Below, in pieces: positions 8,649 to 18,254 of a stretch of DNA of 54,567 nucleotides. How positions within the stretch are numbered: the first letter of the stretch is position 1; the number at the start of each line of letters is the position of its first letter. The stretch comes from an uncultured Streptococcus sp. (GTDB lineage: Bacteria > Bacillota > Bacilli > Lactobacillales > Streptococcaceae), in contig CAKPZX010000005.1 of assembly GCA_934215455.1 (NCBI GenBank), positions 1-54,567 on the forward strand, in the 5' to 3' direction. A program made the translations under genes and the position numbers. A model generated the notes under the pieces. It saw nothing but the letters and a program-made list of their open reading frames with translations, did not search any database and was not told the DNA's origin.

Positions 8649-9686
8649 TTAGAGATTCCCAATAATGGCTGCAGACATCTCAGCAGTAGAAGCCTGACCA
8701 CCTAGATCTCGCGTCAAAATTCCTTGATTCAAGGTTTGATTGACGGCTTCTTCGATCATTTCTGCACCTGCTGTTTCTCCAAAACTGTCTCGGAGCATCA
8801 TAGCAACGGACAGGATCATGGAAATCGGATTGGCAATGCCTTGACCTGCAATATCAGGTGCTGAACCGTGAATCGGTTCGTACATGCTTGGTCCTTGGTC
8901 AGAATGACTGGCAGACGGCATCACGCCTAGTGTTCCAGGAAGGACGCTGGATTCGTCAGATAAGATATCTCCGAATAGATTCTCTGTCACTACGACATCA
9001 AAGCGGGCTGGATTGGTAATCATGATCATGGCCGCACTATCGACAAGCTGGTGCTCTAAGGTCACATCTGGAAATTCTTTGGCCACTTCTTCTGCCACTT
9101 GGCGCCACAATTTAGAAGTTGCAAGGACATTTTGCTTATCGATACTGGTCACTTTCTTGCCACGTCCTTGCGCAATCTTGAAGGCTTGGCGCATAATCCG
9201 ACGGATTTCTTCTGCACTGTAATCATTGATATCGCGTGCAGTATCTTCTTTCAAGATATGCTCTCCAAAATAAATCCCACCTGTCAATTCACGCACAACC
9301 ACGAAGTCGACACCCTCGATACGTTCTGGTTTCAAAGGAGACAAGTGTTTCAAGGCATCAAAAATCCGTACAGGCCGAATATTGGCAAAGAGATTTAATT
9401 CCTTACGAATAGCGAGCAGGCCTTGTTCGGGACGAACAGGAGCATTGTCATACTCCGGACTCCCAATGGCTGCGAGAAGAATAGCATCCGCTCCTTTAGC
9501 TGCTTTTAGAGTATCTTGGGGAAGTGGGTGGCCAGCGGCATCAATTCCAGCACCCCCAAAAGGTTTGTCTTCTAGACTATAATCAAAGCCGATTTTGGGA
9601 GCGACGGCTGCAAGGACCTCTAGTCCAGCTGCCATGATCTCAGGGCCAATCCCATCTCCGGCAAGTGTTACAATTTTCTTTGTCAT
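8649..9686 (-). CDS. leuB: 3-isopropylmalate dehydrogenase
   Basis: A 345-residue NAD-dependent beta-decarboxylating dehydrogenase. It has LAGDGIGPEIM at the start, RELTGGIYFGE, the catalytic DKQNVLATSKLWR block and GDILSDESSVLPGTLGVMPSAS. It oxidises and decarboxylates 3-isopropylmalate to 2-ketoisocaproate precursors. It follows leuA by 12 bp in the operon. Confidence 0.96.
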   Translation of the reverse strand: MTKKIVTLAGDGIGPEIMAAGLEVLAAVAPKIGFDYSLEDKPFGGAGIDAAGHPLPQDTLKAAKGADAILLAAIGSPEYDNAPVRPEQGLLAIRKELNLFANIRPVRIFDALKHLSPLKPERIEGVDFVVVRELTGGIYFGEHILKEDTARDINDYSAEEIRRIMRQAFKIAQGRGKKVTSIDKQNVLATSKLWRQVAEEVAKEFPDVTLEHQLVDSAAMIMITNPARFDVVVTENLFGDILSDESSVLPGTLGVMPSASHSDQGPSMYEPIHGSAPDIAGQGIANPISMILSVAMMLRDSFGETAGAEMIEEAVNQTLNQGILTRDLGGQASTAEMSAAIIGNL

Positions 9687-9698
9687 ATTCAGTTCCTC

Positions 9699-11261
9699 TT
9701 ATGCTTGTGGAAGGTCACGGTAGGAGACAGCACGTCCCATCTCACCCGCATTCTCTTTTTGAACCAGCGTGTTGGCATTGATATAAGCGATGGCAGAGGC
9801 TTTCAATACGTCAAAGTCCAAACCAGAGGCATTGAAAATCGTATCTGTATCGACATTTTCCACGGATACCAAGACACGGGCTTGGGCATCAATCCCATCT
9901 GTCACTGCATCGATATTGTATGAGGTCAAGCGAACAGTTTGGTTGAAGAATTTATCAATCGCATTAAAGATCGCTTCAACCGACCCTTGACCATTAGCAA
10001 GGAATTCAAGTACTTCCCCTTCTTCATTGCGGAGGCTAACCGCTGCTGTAATCGTTTCGTCTGCATTGGTTGTCAAGCGGAGATCGTTAAATTGGAATCC
10101 TTTAGGATTTTCCACTGCTGTACCGGCAACAAGGGCGCGGATATCGGCATCTGTGATCTCGTGTTTCTTGTCTGCAAGAGATTTGAACTTAGCAAACAAT
10201 GGCTTGATGTCTTCTTCTGTGAAATCCAGTCCCAACTCATGCAGTTTTTCGACAAAGGCATGGCGACCAGACAATTTTCCAAGAGGGAGACTATTGCTCT
10301 TAACACCCACCAACTCAGGGGTAATGATTTCGTAGGTAAGAGGATTTTTAAGAACTCCGTCTTGGTGGATCCCAGACTCGTGTGAGAAGGCATTGCCACC
10401 AACAACCGCCTTGTTTTTAGGAATTGGAATCCCAGAGTAACGAGAGACCAACTCAGAGGTGTTGATGGTTTCATTAAGGACAATCGGACTCTCCACTTGG
10501 AAATAGTCTTCGCGAATATTTAGAGCAACTGCTACTTCTTCAAGCGCCGCATTGCCGGCCCGCTCCCCGATCCCATTAATGGTTCCTTCGACACGACGGG
10601 CACCATTTTTAACAGCAGCGAGGCTATTCGCCACGGCCATTCCTAGGTCATCATGGCAATGAGGGGAATAGATAATCTCGCGATCTGTCTTGACATGGTC
10701 AATCAAGTATTTAAAAATGGCACCGTACTCTGCTGGTGTCGTGAAACCAACTGTATCAGGAATGTTGATATAGCTAGCACCAGCATCGACTGCAGTCTGT
10801 ACGACTTGCAAGAGGAAATCCAATTCTGTCCGGGTAGCATCTTCGGGAGAGAATTCCACAATCTCAAATTTTGAGCGAGCGTAAGAAACGTGCTCTTTGA
10901 TCGTTTCAAGGATTTCTTCCTTTGTCTTGTTGAGTTTAAACTCCCGGTGAATCGGACTGGTTGCGATAAAGACGTGAATTTGTGGATACTTAGCATCCTT
11001 CAAGGCTTCATAACAAGCATCAATATCTGATTTGACAGAACGGGCCAAACCTGTCACGGCTGTCTTGGTCAAGACCTTTGCAATCTCTTGAACAGCAGTG
11101 AAGGAATCCGGACTAGCTGCAGGAAAACCTGCTTCAATAGCAGAAATGCCCCATTTTTCCAATTGTTTAGCAATGGCAATCTTTTCTTTGATAGAGAAAT
11201 TAACTCCTGGAGTCTGTTCACCATCCCGAAGGCTGGTATCTAAAAATTCAACTTTACGCAT
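9699..11261 (-). CDS. leuA: 2-isopropylmalate synthase
   Basis: A 520-residue enzyme condensing acetyl-CoA with 2-ketoisovalerate, the committed step of leucine synthesis. The HMGL-type TIM barrel carries [12 protein letters not shown] (8-19) and the metal ligands of [26 protein letters not shown] lies in the linker region. The C-terminal regulatory (LeuA dimer) domain, the leucine feedback site in this family, is complete. AGGAGA lies upstream of the start. First structural gene of the operon, behind the leader-peptide attenuator. Confidence 0.96.
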   Translation of the reverse strand: MRKVEFLDTSLRDGEQTPGVNFSIKEKIAIAKQLEKWGISAIEAGFPAASPDSFTAVQEIAKVLTKTAVTGLARSVKSDIDACYEALKDAKYPQIHVFIATSPIHREFKLNKTKEEILETIKEHVSYARSKFEIVEFSPEDATRTELDFLLQVVQTAVDAGASYINIPDTVGFTTPAEYGAIFKYLIDHVKTDREIIYSPHCHDDLGMAVANSLAAVKNGARRVEGTINGIGERAGNAALEEVAVALNIREDYFQVESPIVLNETINTSELVSRYSGIPIPKNKAVVGGNAFSHESGIHQDGVLKNPLTYEIITPELVGVKSNSLPLGKLSGRHAFVEKLHELGLDFTEEDIKPLFAKFKSLADKKHEITDADIRALVAGTAVENPKGFQFNDLRLTTNADETITAAVSLRNEEGEVLEFLANGQGSVEAIFNAIDKFFNQTVRLTSYNIDAVTDGIDAQARVLVSVENVDTDTIFNASGLDFDVLKASAIAYINANTLVQKENAGEMGRAVSYRDLPQA

Positions 11262-11290
11262 AGGGTCTCCTCATTTCTATGTAGTGGATA

Positions 11291-11333
11291 TAAAGAAAAA
11301 CATCTCACTCGGTTAACCAAGCGAGATGTTTTT
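11291..11333 (-). terminator. Attenuator terminator of leu operon
   Basis: On the minus strand an 11-bp stem (AAAAACATCTC / GAGATGTTTTT) continues inward through CTTGG / CCGAG with a UUAA loop and is followed by U residues. It stands between the leader peptide and leuA, where a read-through decision is expected. It is stem 3:4 of the attenuator. Confidence 0.85.
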
Positions 11334-11378
11334 GCCCGCTTGGTAAGCCAAACAGGACTAATGCTTCTGCACTAGCCC
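11313..11378 (-). promoter_or_regulatory. Leucine attenuator: pause and antiterminator segments
   Basis: Transcribed on minus. First, GGGCTAGTGC, which includes the leader stop codon, pairs with GCATTAGTCC around an AGAA loop (pause hairpin). Next, ACCAAGCG just downstream can pair with CGCTTGGT, which is also the inner 5' arm of the terminator. The two pairings exclude each other. Ribosome stalling at the leader Leu codons would be expected to favour antitermination. The precise fold was judged by eye. Confidence 0.65.
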
Positions 11379-11425
11379 TTGTACCTCAACAACAAAGCAA
11401 ATTGAATAAACTTAGCTGTTTTCAT
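11372..11425 (-). CDS. Leucine operon leader peptide
   Basis: A 17-residue peptide, MKTAKFIQFALLLRYKG, with three consecutive TTG Leu codons at positions 11-13. A strong Shine-Dalgarno (AAAGGAG) lies upstream. Its stop lies in the pause hairpin ahead of the attenuator terminator. This is classic ribosome-mediated attenuation: leucyl-tRNA shortage stalls the ribosome at the Leu run. Lactococcal leu leaders also have a run of Leu codons. It is too short for ordinary ORF calling. Confidence 0.85.
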   Translation of the reverse strand: MKTAKFIQFALLLRYKG

Positions 11426-11461
11426 GTTTGACTTTCTCCTTTGTTCAATGTCTTGTCTAGT

Positions 11462-11490
11462 ATTTTAGCATAGGGAAGAATCAATGTCAA
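11462..11490 (-). promoter_or_regulatory. Promoter of leu operon
   Basis: Minus strand TTGACA, 17-nt spacer, TAAAAT: a near-consensus vegetative promoter 37 nt upstream of the leader peptide start. Confidence 0.85.
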
Positions 11491-11673
11491 GAATTTTCTA
11501 CAATATTCTGAATTTTTTGAATAGAAACAAAATAGAGCTTTCAATTATAATTAGACTATAGACAGCCTGTTTTTACATAAAAAAACCTAGGTGCTATTAA
11601 AAAAATTATAATTATAAAAACAATTAGGATCATTCAAACACATCATATAATGAAACTTTCCGCCGAGAGAAAA

Positions 11674-11848
11674 GAGGCTGGGACAAAAGTCCTAGCCTCT
11701 CAATTGTTTTTGGATTGTCGAGCAAGACGCAGTGGTTGAGTGGGCTCTACTACGCTGATTTCATCAGCTTTTACAGCCCTACTCAACTGTGCGGAGGTGG
11801 GACGACGAAATCGAATTCTAACGAATTACCGATTTCTGTCCCACTCTC
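11674..11848 (+). repeat. Streptococcal 175-bp structured repeat, copy 1
   Basis: Imperfect terminal inverted repeats (GAGGCTGGGACA at the left; revcomp of the right end is GAGAGTGGGACA). Three internal hairpins: GAGGCTGGGAC/GTCCTAGCCTC at the left end; a long central stem GTTGAGT-GGGCT/AGCCC-ACTCAAC enclosing GCTGAT-TTC-ATCAGC; and GAAATCG-AATTC/GAATT-CGATTTC at the right. No coding capacity. Nearly identical copies occur at 33801, 42823 (inverted) and 54361. Flanks CCGAGAGA and TCTCTCGG extend the inverted repeat at this copy only. The rest of the 11491-11917 gap shows only AT-rich sequence. Confidence 0.85.
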
Positions 11849-11917
11849 TCGGAATTATTAAGCCTAAGGAAAGTTTTTAAGATGACTTTGAATTCAATTT
11901 GAATAGCCTCTTTCGCT

Positions 11918-12550
11918 CTACTTCTTCTGATACAAATCGAAAACGATCTTATCATTATAGAGGTCAATGGTATTGGCCTTGACATAGATTCCAAAGTCAT
12001 TGTCAATTTCTGGTAACATAATGGTGATGGTAGACTGCTTTGGAGAAATTTGAATAAATTCTGGAATATTTTTATTCTTGCTCAAGAGCTGCAAAACCAT
12101 CCTTTGTGGAATTTGAAAGGTTCCAACTGAAAAATCCTTCACCGTCAAGAGGATGTTCCCGTTTTCCAATTTGGATGGTTGAAAGTAAATGTATAAGGGA
12201 TAATCCTTCCCTAAGAAACTCAACTGCCCTTCTAATAGGATTTGCTGATTGTCCGCATAGACCTTGTAGTCGGACAGCTTATATTTTTTCAGAAGCGATT
12301 TGATGGTGTCATTGAGTTGATCACGAGTTGTCGTCATGGTTCCAACTTTGACATCTTTGGTGCCAACTGTTTGATGAAGCTGACTAACATCTTCTCTTGG
12401 CGTCGCTAAGCGTCCTTGCACGACTATAGCAAAGGCTAAGAGAAGGCTGACCAAGCCTAAAAACAACCATTTCCAAATATTGATTTTTTGAAGGAAGGGG
12501 ACTTTCTCTTTGATGGGATTATTTTTGACTCCAAGTTTTCTTCGTAGCAT
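11918..12550 (-). CDS. YpmS-like protein (DUF2140)
   Basis: A 210-residue protein with a short basic N-terminus, one membrane segment (about 27-45) and an extracellular domain with a repeated beta-strand pattern (ILLEGQLSFLGKDYPLYIYF, NGNILLTVKDFSVGTFQIP). This is the YpmS/DUF2140 type. GGAG lies 7 nt before the start, which overlaps the SGNH hydrolase gene by 32 bp. The ypmR-ypmS pairing of a GDSL-type lipase with this protein is seen in other Firmicutes. Role unknown, probably at the cell surface. Confidence 0.75.
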   Translation of the reverse strand: MLRRKLGVKNNPIKEKVPFLQKINIWKWLFLGLVSLLLAFAIVVQGRLATPREDVSQLHQTVGTKDVKVGTMTTTRDQLNDTIKSLLKKYKLSDYKVYADNQQILLEGQLSFLGKDYPLYIYFQPSKLENGNILLTVKDFSVGTFQIPQRMVLQLLSKNKNIPEFIQISPKQSTITIMLPEIDNDFGIYVKANTIDLYNDKIVFDLYQKK

Positions 12551-13379
12551 TGATTTTCTCCAATATTGCTTGTTTCATCTTTTCATAGCCCGTATTGTTG
12601 GGGTGGAAACTATCCTCTTCATACAGGGCATCATTGATAACGGTTGTCTTCCCGTCACTGATTTCTGATACGCCCATTTTCCCATCAATTCCTTTATAAA
12701 GCAAATCATTGATCGGAACGAAATAGACCTGGTCAAATTGAGCAATGGTTTCTTCCGTCGTCTCATTCCAACGATCTACAGCCGTCTGGATACTGGTTAA
12801 TTCAGGAAAATTCAGGTAAAGAGGATTGTAGATCCCCACTACATAAATGGGAAGATGGGGATTGTCCTTTCTGGCCTTTGTAATAATTTCTTTGAGGTTC
12901 GCTGTATAACTCTTGAGCGGCTTTTGGATATCCGATAGGGAAAAGTCACTCAGATGATCGACAACGACTTTGCGCAGATCATTTCCCCCAACCGTTAAGG
13001 TCATGACACGCGCCTTTTTGAGATCCTTCTGAAGATCTGTTTGCTTCTTGAGTCGATCTAAGATCTGAGCGCTTGTATTTCCAGCTACTCCATAGTTGAC
13101 AGGTTGGTACTGGCCATCATTTTCATTGGACAGACTTTGGGCGAGGATGGGCACAAAGCCCCCTTGATTGGTGCTATCACCGACACCTTTGGTCAAGGAA
13201 TCTCCCAACGCCACATAGGTATAGGTAACCTCTTTCGCAGATGGTTTGGCCTTGGTCATGCGAGGAGATGCAGTCGGTAGCAAAGCTCGAAATAGAAAGA
13301 CAAAGACAAGAAGGCTGGTTAAAAAGAAAACCAAGCCTTGCATCATTTTTTTAAGATTCATATGAATACGATCGCTCAT
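12519..13379 (-). CDS. SGNH/GDSL hydrolase (YpmR-like), membrane anchored
   Basis: A 286-residue protein with an uncleaved N-terminal anchor (about 14-34) and an extracellular SGNH hydrolase domain. Block I is [11 protein letters not shown] with catalytic Ser61, block [12 protein letters not shown] gives the oxyanion residues, and block [11 protein letters not shown] holds Asp256 and His259. It probably hydrolyses an ester on a surface lipid or polymer; the substrate is unknown. The start overlaps the pyrC stop by ATGA, implying translational coupling. Met at 13361 is an alternative start that leaves the anchor intact. Confidence 0.8.
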   Translation of the reverse strand: MSDRIHMNLKKMMQGLVFFLTSLLVFVFLFRALLPTASPRMTKAKPSAKEVTYTYVALGDSLTKGVGDSTNQGGFVPILAQSLSNENDGQYQPVNYGVAGNTSAQILDRLKKQTDLQKDLKKARVMTLTVGGNDLRKVVVDHLSDFSLSDIQKPLKSYTANLKEIITKARKDNPHLPIYVVGIYNPLYLNFPELTSIQTAVDRWNETTEETIAQFDQVYFVPINDLLYKGIDGKMGVSEISDGKTTVINDALYEEDSFHPNNTGYEKMKQAILEKINATKKTWSQK

Positions 13380-14644
13380 CCTTGAAAAATCACTTGTCCA
13401 TCACAGATTGTATAAGCAACTTTCCCTTTTAATGTTTCACCCACAAATGGTGAATTGCCAGCTTTTGAAGCGAAATGATCCGATACCAGACGATCTGCTT
13501 CTGGATCAAAGATGGTCAAATCTGCCGGTCCATCCACTGCGATATAGCCAGCATCAAAATCATAGAGACGTGCTGGATTATAGGACATCTTTTCAAGCAA
13601 TTGCATCAGGCTTAAATGACCTGCATGCACCAAGTAGGTCAAACCAAGAGAGAGCGAAGTTTCAAGGCCAGTCATGCCAGATGGTGCTTTGGTAATATCA
13701 GGAACATTCTTCTCGTCCGCATGGTGAGGCGCGTGGTCAGTCGCAATCACGGAGATAACGCCTGACTTCAAGCCTTCAATCACTGCTAGACGGTCAGATT
13801 CCAAGCGAAGAGGTGGATTCATCTTAGCATTACTTCCTTTAGTCAAGAGCAGACTTTCTGTTTTCGAAAAGTGTTGAGGTGCCACTTCTGCCGTTACATG
13901 AGCTCCTAATCCTTGGGCAAATTCCACCACCTTGACACTTTCTTCCTTGGAAAGGTGTTGGATATGGAGGTGAGCACCTGTCGCATGGGCAATCATGGCA
14001 TCACGCGCAGCCATTGAATATTCGGCTACACCTGTCGCACCACAGACATGGAAGTGTTCCTTAGCAATGTTCTCATTCAAACCAAGAATGCCATTCAACT
14101 CAGGGTCTTCTTCATGCAGACTAATAAAGGTTCCTAAACGCTTAGCTTCTTCCAAGGCTTGGCGGACAACCTTAGTACTTTGAAGGGGAATCCCATCATC
14201 TGAAAATCCCACTGCACCGGCCTTAAGCAGTCCTTCAAAATCTGTCAGGTGTTGACCGTCAAAGTTCTTGGTCACCGTCGCAACCGTATGAATGTGGAGA
14301 TTTTCCTTGGCTGCAGAAGCTAAGACTTCCTCTAAAGTTGCAATATCTGAAATGGTCGGATTGGTATTGGCCATCATGACCACTCGGGTAAAACCACCCG
14401 CAGCTGCGGCTAAGGCACCCGTATGGATGTCTTCTTTATGAGTTTGACCAGGTTCACGGAAATGCACGTGTACATCGATCAAACCAGGAGCAACCACCAG
14501 ACCAGTAGCATCAAGGACTTCTTGTCCATCCGTTGGGAGGTTTTCAGCGATCTCTACAATTTTCTTTCCTTCAATGCGAAGATCACAGACTTGATCCAAG
14601 CCAGTTTTGGGATCCATTACGCGACCATTTTTAATGACAACCAT
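13376..14644 (-). CDS. pyrC: Dihydroorotase
   Basis: A 422-residue class I dihydroorotase of usual length: [10 protein letters not shown] (58-67) with the metal-binding HxH, later EVAPQHF and the ATDHAPH segment. It cyclises carbamoyl-aspartate to dihydroorotate in pyrimidine synthesis. AAGGAG lies before the start. Unlike pyrFE and pyrKDb in this window, no PyrR-type leader is seen upstream; it follows mutX by 11 bp and is probably cotranscribed with ung-mutX. Confidence 0.95.
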   Translation of the reverse strand: MVVIKNGRVMDPKTGLDQVCDLRIEGKKIVEIAENLPTDGQEVLDATGLVVAPGLIDVHVHFREPGQTHKEDIHTGALAAAAGGFTRVVMMANTNPTISDIATLEEVLASAAKENLHIHTVATVTKNFDGQHLTDFEGLLKAGAVGFSDDGIPLQSTKVVRQALEEAKRLGTFISLHEEDPELNGILGLNENIAKEHFHVCGATGVAEYSMAARDAMIAHATGAHLHIQHLSKEESVKVVEFAQGLGAHVTAEVAPQHFSKTESLLLTKGSNAKMNPPLRLESDRLAVIEGLKSGVISVIATDHAPHHADEKNVPDITKAPSGMTGLETSLSLGLTYLVHAGHLSLMQLLEKMSYNPARLYDFDAGYIAVDGPADLTIFDPEADRLVSDHFASKAGNSPFVGETLKGKVAYTICDGQVIFQG

Positions 14645-14655
14645 TGCATTCTCCT

Positions 14656-15120
14656 TTATTCATAAAAATCAACATGCGACTCTAACAAACGGTCGCCGTC
14701 ATAGCGAAACATTGCTGAAAAGAAGGGTTTATCCTCCAACAACCACTCGACAAAGGTGTGGTCCCCTTCCCAGGTTGGTTTTGAGAGGACTTGATCATAA
14801 GGCACCCACTCCAAGGTTCCTTCGTTACACTCGATCAGTTCTCCCTCAAAATCTGTTACCTTGAAGACATAGGTGTACCAGTCCAAATCTGGAGTAAACT
14901 CCGGAAAGGTAATAATCCCTTTCAAAACTGGCTTGGCTCTAAGGCCCGTCTCCTCAAAAATCTCACGCGCAGCACACTCCTGTGGGGTTTCCCCGCGTTC
15001 TAATTTTCCACCAACTCCGATCCATTTGCCTTCATGGACATCATTGGGCTTTTTATTGCGATGCAACATGAGAAATTCTTTCCCATTGTCAATGTAACAA
15101 ATCGTTGCTAATTGTGGCAT
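14656..15120 (-). CDS. mutX: NUDIX hydrolase, MutX/8-oxo-dGTPase type
   Basis: A 154-residue protein with a complete Nudix box: Gly38, five residues, Glu44, seven residues, then REIFEETGL (52-60). Length and sequence match streptococcal MutX, which cleanses 8-oxo-dGTP from the nucleotide pool. AGGAGAAAGAA precedes the ATG. It lies 9 bp after ung; pairing these two repair functions makes sense. Confidence 0.88.
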   Translation of the reverse strand: MPQLATICYIDNGKEFLMLHRNKKPNDVHEGKWIGVGGKLERGETPQECAAREIFEETGLRAKPVLKGIITFPEFTPDLDWYTYVFKVTDFEGELIECNEGTLEWVPYDQVLSKPTWEGDHTFVEWLLEDKPFFSAMFRYDGDRLLESHVDFYE

Positions 15121-15129
15121 TTCTTTCTC

Positions 15130-15783
15130 CTATCTTAACCAATCAATCGGCTCGCGTCCCGCCTCTTTCAAAAATTGATTGGTTTTTGAAAAGGGTTGGG
15201 AACCAAAGAATCCTCGGTAGGCCGATAAAGGACTTGGGTGAGCTGATTCAAGGACCAAATGTCGATCGTGGGTAATCAGAGGCTTTTTCTTACGGGCATA
15301 AGATCCCCAGAGGATAAAGACAACTGGCTCCTCCAACTCATTGACCACCTTGATCACAGCATCTGTGAAAGGCTCCCAAATTTGTCCTGCATGACCATTG
15401 GCCTGACCAGCAGGCACCGTCAAACAGGCATTGAGCAAGAGCACTCCTTGCTCTGCCCAAGAGGTCAGATCATGGGAACGCATCTCTCCGATATCTGAGC
15501 GCAATTCTTTGAGAATATTTTGCAAAGAAGGCGGCGCTGGTACATGATCCGGAACAGAAAAACTTAAGCCCTGCGCTTGATCCGGTCCATGGTAGGGATC
15601 TTGACCTAAGATCAAGACCTTGACCTGATCCATCTCTGTCGTCTGCAAGGCCTTAAAGACCTTGTCACGCGGTGGATAAACCACTCCCTTGCTATAGACT
15701 TCATTCATAAAGTCATTGATCTGGTGAAAATACCCTTCTGGAAGATGGGATTTGATGGCTTCATGCCAGGGTGAATGCTGCAT
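15130..15783 (-). CDS. ung: Uracil-DNA glycosylase
   Basis: A 217-residue family-1 UDG. GQDPYHG (60-66) holds the water-activating Asp62; the later [12 protein letters not shown] holds the catalytic His and the DNA-intercalating loop. It removes uracil from DNA as the first step of base excision repair. Start supported by GGAGAG. First gene of the ung-mutX-pyrC-ypmR-ypmS unit. Confidence 0.96.
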   Translation of the reverse strand: MQHSPWHEAIKSHLPEGYFHQINDFMNEVYSKGVVYPPRDKVFKALQTTEMDQVKVLILGQDPYHGPDQAQGLSFSVPDHVPAPPSLQNILKELRSDIGEMRSHDLTSWAEQGVLLLNACLTVPAGQANGHAGQIWEPFTDAVIKVVNELEEPVVFILWGSYARKKKPLITHDRHLVLESAHPSPLSAYRGFFGSQPFSKTNQFLKEAGREPIDWLR

Positions 15784-15819
15784 GGAAACTCTCCGCTATC
15801 CAATAAATTCTTACCTTCC

Positions 15820-15828
15820 ATTATACCA
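15820..15828 (-). promoter_or_regulatory. Extended -10 promoter of ung
   Basis: Minus strand TGG-TATAAT about 36 nt upstream of the ung start; no clear -35. Confidence 0.55.
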
Positions 15829-15850
15829 CATTTGGCGCAGATCCACTGGA

Positions 15851-15884
15851 TAAAAAAGAGGCTGGACATTTTTGTCCAACCTCT
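15851..15884 (-). terminator. Terminator after the GT-C glycosyltransferase gene
   Basis: Minus strand AGAGGTTGGACA / TGTCCAGCCTCT stem followed by a T-run, 30 bp past the stop. Its sequence resembles the first hairpin of the 175-bp repeat (GAGGCTGGGAC) but has no other part of it. Confidence 0.8.
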
Positions 15885-15913
15885 ATTTCTGCCTGTCAAA
15901 CAAGCCAGAGCTT

Positions 15914-17416
15914 TTAGGTATTTTCTTTCTTGGTAAATCCTGCTAGACCGATCGAAGCGACTAGTAAAATTTGCGGTAAGAATTGGATGAGGTAGCGGGT
16001 CTTCCCACCTTCAAAGATGGTCAAGAAGAGCAAACCACCAAAGACCGCTAAGGAAAGGAAGTTAAAGTCATCTGTATCTCGACGTTTGAGATAAGCCCTA
16101 ACCAAACCAGCCGATAGGACGATCCAGATCACCTGCTTGACAAATTCATAATACCTGTACTGCGGGCGATCAATGCTAAGGAAATAGGTCCGCACCCATT
16201 TTGCCAGACCATTATTTTTAGTCAGGGGAGCGTAGAGAGGATTGATAAAAGGCGTCTTCTCATACTCTACATCTCGGTACAGCCAGCCCAAGGTTCCTTC
16301 TGCTACCGTCAACGATTGCTTGTAGTAGATATGCCCGATCAAACCGAACGGTCCGTACTCCTTAAGACGGCGCTTGATTTCTTTGATCACATTTTCTTTT
16401 TTAAAGAGGCCATTGTTGTAATCCGAGCGCTTATTCTCATCGATATAGGCCAACAAGCCTTCTTTCATATCTTCTTGGTTATGCCCCATATCTGTCAAGC
16501 CCAGATTGATAAACAAGAGAGGTCCTTTAGCCAACCCTTCTTGTTTCAAGATCGGTACAACTCTTTGATGATTGACCGCTGTATTCAATCCTGCAAAGAC
16601 AAAGCCCGTCATCATCACGGTCACCGTAGCAATCTTGCCAAAGGCCTTCCAATTTCCTCTGAAGAAGAGCACAGCCCAAAAGGCAATCATGACAATAATC
16701 GTCGTTGGACGGATCAACATGGTCACGCCAGATAAGATCCCCAAGCCAACAATCTTCTTCCAGGAGACTGCTTGATCTTCCTTTAAGAGATCCAAGGCCC
16801 ACCATAACTGAAGAGCGATCAAAGGAAGTGGCGGAATGTCCGTATACATGGAATAGAAATAAGGCGAGTAACAGATCAAACTCACATAGAGGAGATAGAC
16901 CAGATCAGCCGTTTTTTGATTGAAATGCTTCTGGGACAGCTTGTACAAGAGGACTGCACCCAGATTGACATAGAGGATATTGAGAGCCTGCATGACCCAC
17001 AGACTGCTAGAGCCAAATAAGACATAGAAAAACTTCTCGTAAAGAAAGAGCGGAATGTTATTGGGATTGCGACTGAGGTAGTTGGTGATAGAGGATTGCT
17101 TAAGAAGATCAAAAGCCCCTTTGAAAACAACTGCAGCATCCCGACGGATAAAGAGCTCCGCACAAACCATGACAATCACCTGAAAGACAACCGCTCCAAG
17201 CAAGAAGCCTTTTTTGTTCCGGGTTAACCAAGCAAAGGCTCTTTTTACCCCATCGCGTTTCAACCAGGCTAGCAGAAATAGCAATCCAGCACCTAAAATG
17301 GCTAGCCATGAAATCTCTCTCAGATAGATCACACTGATCAAGAACCAGTGGACCATCACTAGCAACATGACAACATGAAGCGTCCCAAATAGAATACGTT
17401 TACTTTTCGATAACAT
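15914..17416 (-). CDS. GT-C-type polytopic membrane glycosyltransferase (GT39/PMT-like)
   Basis: A 500-residue protein with about 11-12 membrane spans. The first large extracytoplasmic loop has RRDAAVVFKGA, the acidic residue typical of GT-C enzymes using polyprenyl-phosphate sugars. SMYTDIPPLPLIAL resembles the second-loop motif of this superfamily. It probably adds a sugar from a lipid-linked donor to a surface polymer or protein; donor and acceptor are unknown. Monocistronic. No Shine-Dalgarno; TATAAT ends 6 nt before ATG, so a leaderless mRNA is predicted. In sequence character it resembles streptococcal TIGR03766-like proteins, but this was not tested. Confidence 0.65.
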   Translation of the reverse strand: MLSKSKRILFGTLHVVMLLVMVHWFLISVIYLREISWLAILGAGLLFLLAWLKRDGVKRAFAWLTRNKKGFLLGAVVFQVIVMVCAELFIRRDAAVVFKGAFDLLKQSSITNYLSRNPNNIPLFLYEKFFYVLFGSSSLWVMQALNILYVNLGAVLLYKLSQKHFNQKTADLVYLLYVSLICYSPYFYSMYTDIPPLPLIALQLWWALDLLKEDQAVSWKKIVGLGILSGVTMLIRPTTIIVMIAFWAVLFFRGNWKAFGKIATVTVMMTGFVFAGLNTAVNHQRVVPILKQEGLAKGPLLFINLGLTDMGHNQEDMKEGLLAYIDENKRSDYNNGLFKKENVIKEIKRRLKEYGPFGLIGHIYYKQSLTVAEGTLGWLYRDVEYEKTPFINPLYAPLTKNNGLAKWVRTYFLSIDRPQYRYYEFVKQVIWIVLSAGLVRAYLKRRDTDDFNFLSLAVFGGLLFLTIFEGGKTRYLIQFLPQILLVASIGLAGFTKKENT

Positions 17417-17422
17417 AGGTCC

Positions 17423-17431
17423 ATTATATCA
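17423..17431 (-). promoter_or_regulatory. Extended -10 promoter of GT-C gene
   Basis: Minus strand TGA-TATAAT ends 6 nt before the start codon at 17416 and directly abuts the upstream terminator's T-tract. Confidence 0.6.
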
Positions 17432-17455
17432 AAAAAACAGCATTTCTGCTGTTTT
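17431..17455 (-). terminator. Terminator of the small membrane-protein cluster
   Basis: Minus strand AAAACAGCA / TGCTGTTTT stem with a short loop, continued by T residues. It ends the cluster at 17496-20432. Confidence 0.8.
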
Positions 17456-17495
17456 GGGGTGGTACGAAATCATTTAGTTCAGGGAAATATCATTG

Positions 17496-17690
17496 TTATT
17501 TTCGATCATCCTTAAAATCAAACTCTATTTCCCGAGGCTCTGTGAATTCAAGGCCCCTATAAAAGAGAACGACCAACAAATATAAAATCAATCCCAAAAA
17601 CAAGCGCATTTGAACAAAATATGCTAAAAACAGGACTATCATGCTTAAACAAACCAGGGCAAACAATTGACGTTTTCTCATTTTTCGCAT
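17496..17690 (-). CDS. Small membrane protein, unknown
   Basis: A 64-residue protein: basic N-terminus (RKMRKRQ), two closely spaced hydrophobic segments (about 9-28 and 30-46), then an acidic-basic tail (EPREIEFDFKDDRK). The start follows the upstream stop directly (TGAATG), implying translational coupling. No family recognised. Confidence 0.55.
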   Translation of the reverse strand: MRKMRKRQLFALVCLSMIVLFLAYFVQMRLFLGLILYLLVVLFYRGLEFTEPREIEFDFKDDRK

Positions 17691-18188
17691 TCACCACACC
17701 TCGGTTCCATTTGCTGTTTTTTGAAGATACTCTATAGGCTTTATCTGACCAACTAATTCTAGTTCTGCCCCATTTTTCTTAACATATCTTTTCAACTGCA
17801 CATATCTAGCAATAGTGACCAACCATAAAGTTATCATAACTGCAAAGAGAAACAAAAGGACATTTATCACTCCTTCGCTAACATTCAAATCAAGATTTGC
17901 TTTCCCAAAGAAAAGATCCATGGGAAGGATTTTTCTAAATGCCCTTACTAATAATAAACCTAGTGGAACACCAATCAAAGAAGAAACATTTGCTGGTGCT
18001 TTCTTTGAAAAAATTTGATCTTTAAACGAATGGTTGGTCTGGTACACTTTTCGGTATCTGTCGAAAGGGATTTTACTATTGCGTTTGACGATGAATTCTT
18101 CCCCTTGATCTGTCACCAACAAAAAGAACCCCCTGAGTGGCCTTTTCCCATTCAAACTGATATTAAAACATTGACCTCTTTTGATCAT
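17691..18188 (-). CDS. Membrane protein, unknown
   Basis: A 165-residue protein: about 70 soluble residues with a beta-like pattern (GQCFNISLNGKRPLRGFFLL, EEFIVKRN), then membrane spans at about 73-90 and 110-130 and a cytoplasmic tail. The start at 18188 was chosen because AGAGG lies 7 nt upstream; an in-frame ATG 15 nt earlier has no such site. Coupled to the next gene. Function not recognised. Confidence 0.6.
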   Translation of the reverse strand: MIKRGQCFNISLNGKRPLRGFFLLVTDQGEEFIVKRNSKIPFDRYRKVYQTNHSFKDQIFSKKAPANVSSLIGVPLGLLLVRAFRKILPMDLFFGKANLDLNVSEGVINVLLFLFAVMITLWLVTIARYVQLKRYVKKNGAELELVGQIKPIEYLQKTANGTEVW

Positions 18189-18254
18189 TGAAAATCCTCT
18201 CATTCAACCAAACATATATGAATGTGCTTTTTATTTCAGATAGGTCGGAACAAT

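Noticed and set aside
11291..11490. T-box riboswitch before leuA
   Set aside because: No T-box core or specifier loop is seen; the leader encodes a peptide with Leu codons and fits ribosome-mediated attenuation.
11818..12006. Reading frame over the right end of repeat copy 1
   Set aside because: It runs from the ypmS-like gene in another frame into the repeat; no Shine-Dalgarno or protein-like composition.
15851..15884. Partial copy of the 175-bp repeat
   Set aside because: Only the GAGGCTGG-like hairpin is similar; no other part of the repeat follows, so it is treated as a terminator.
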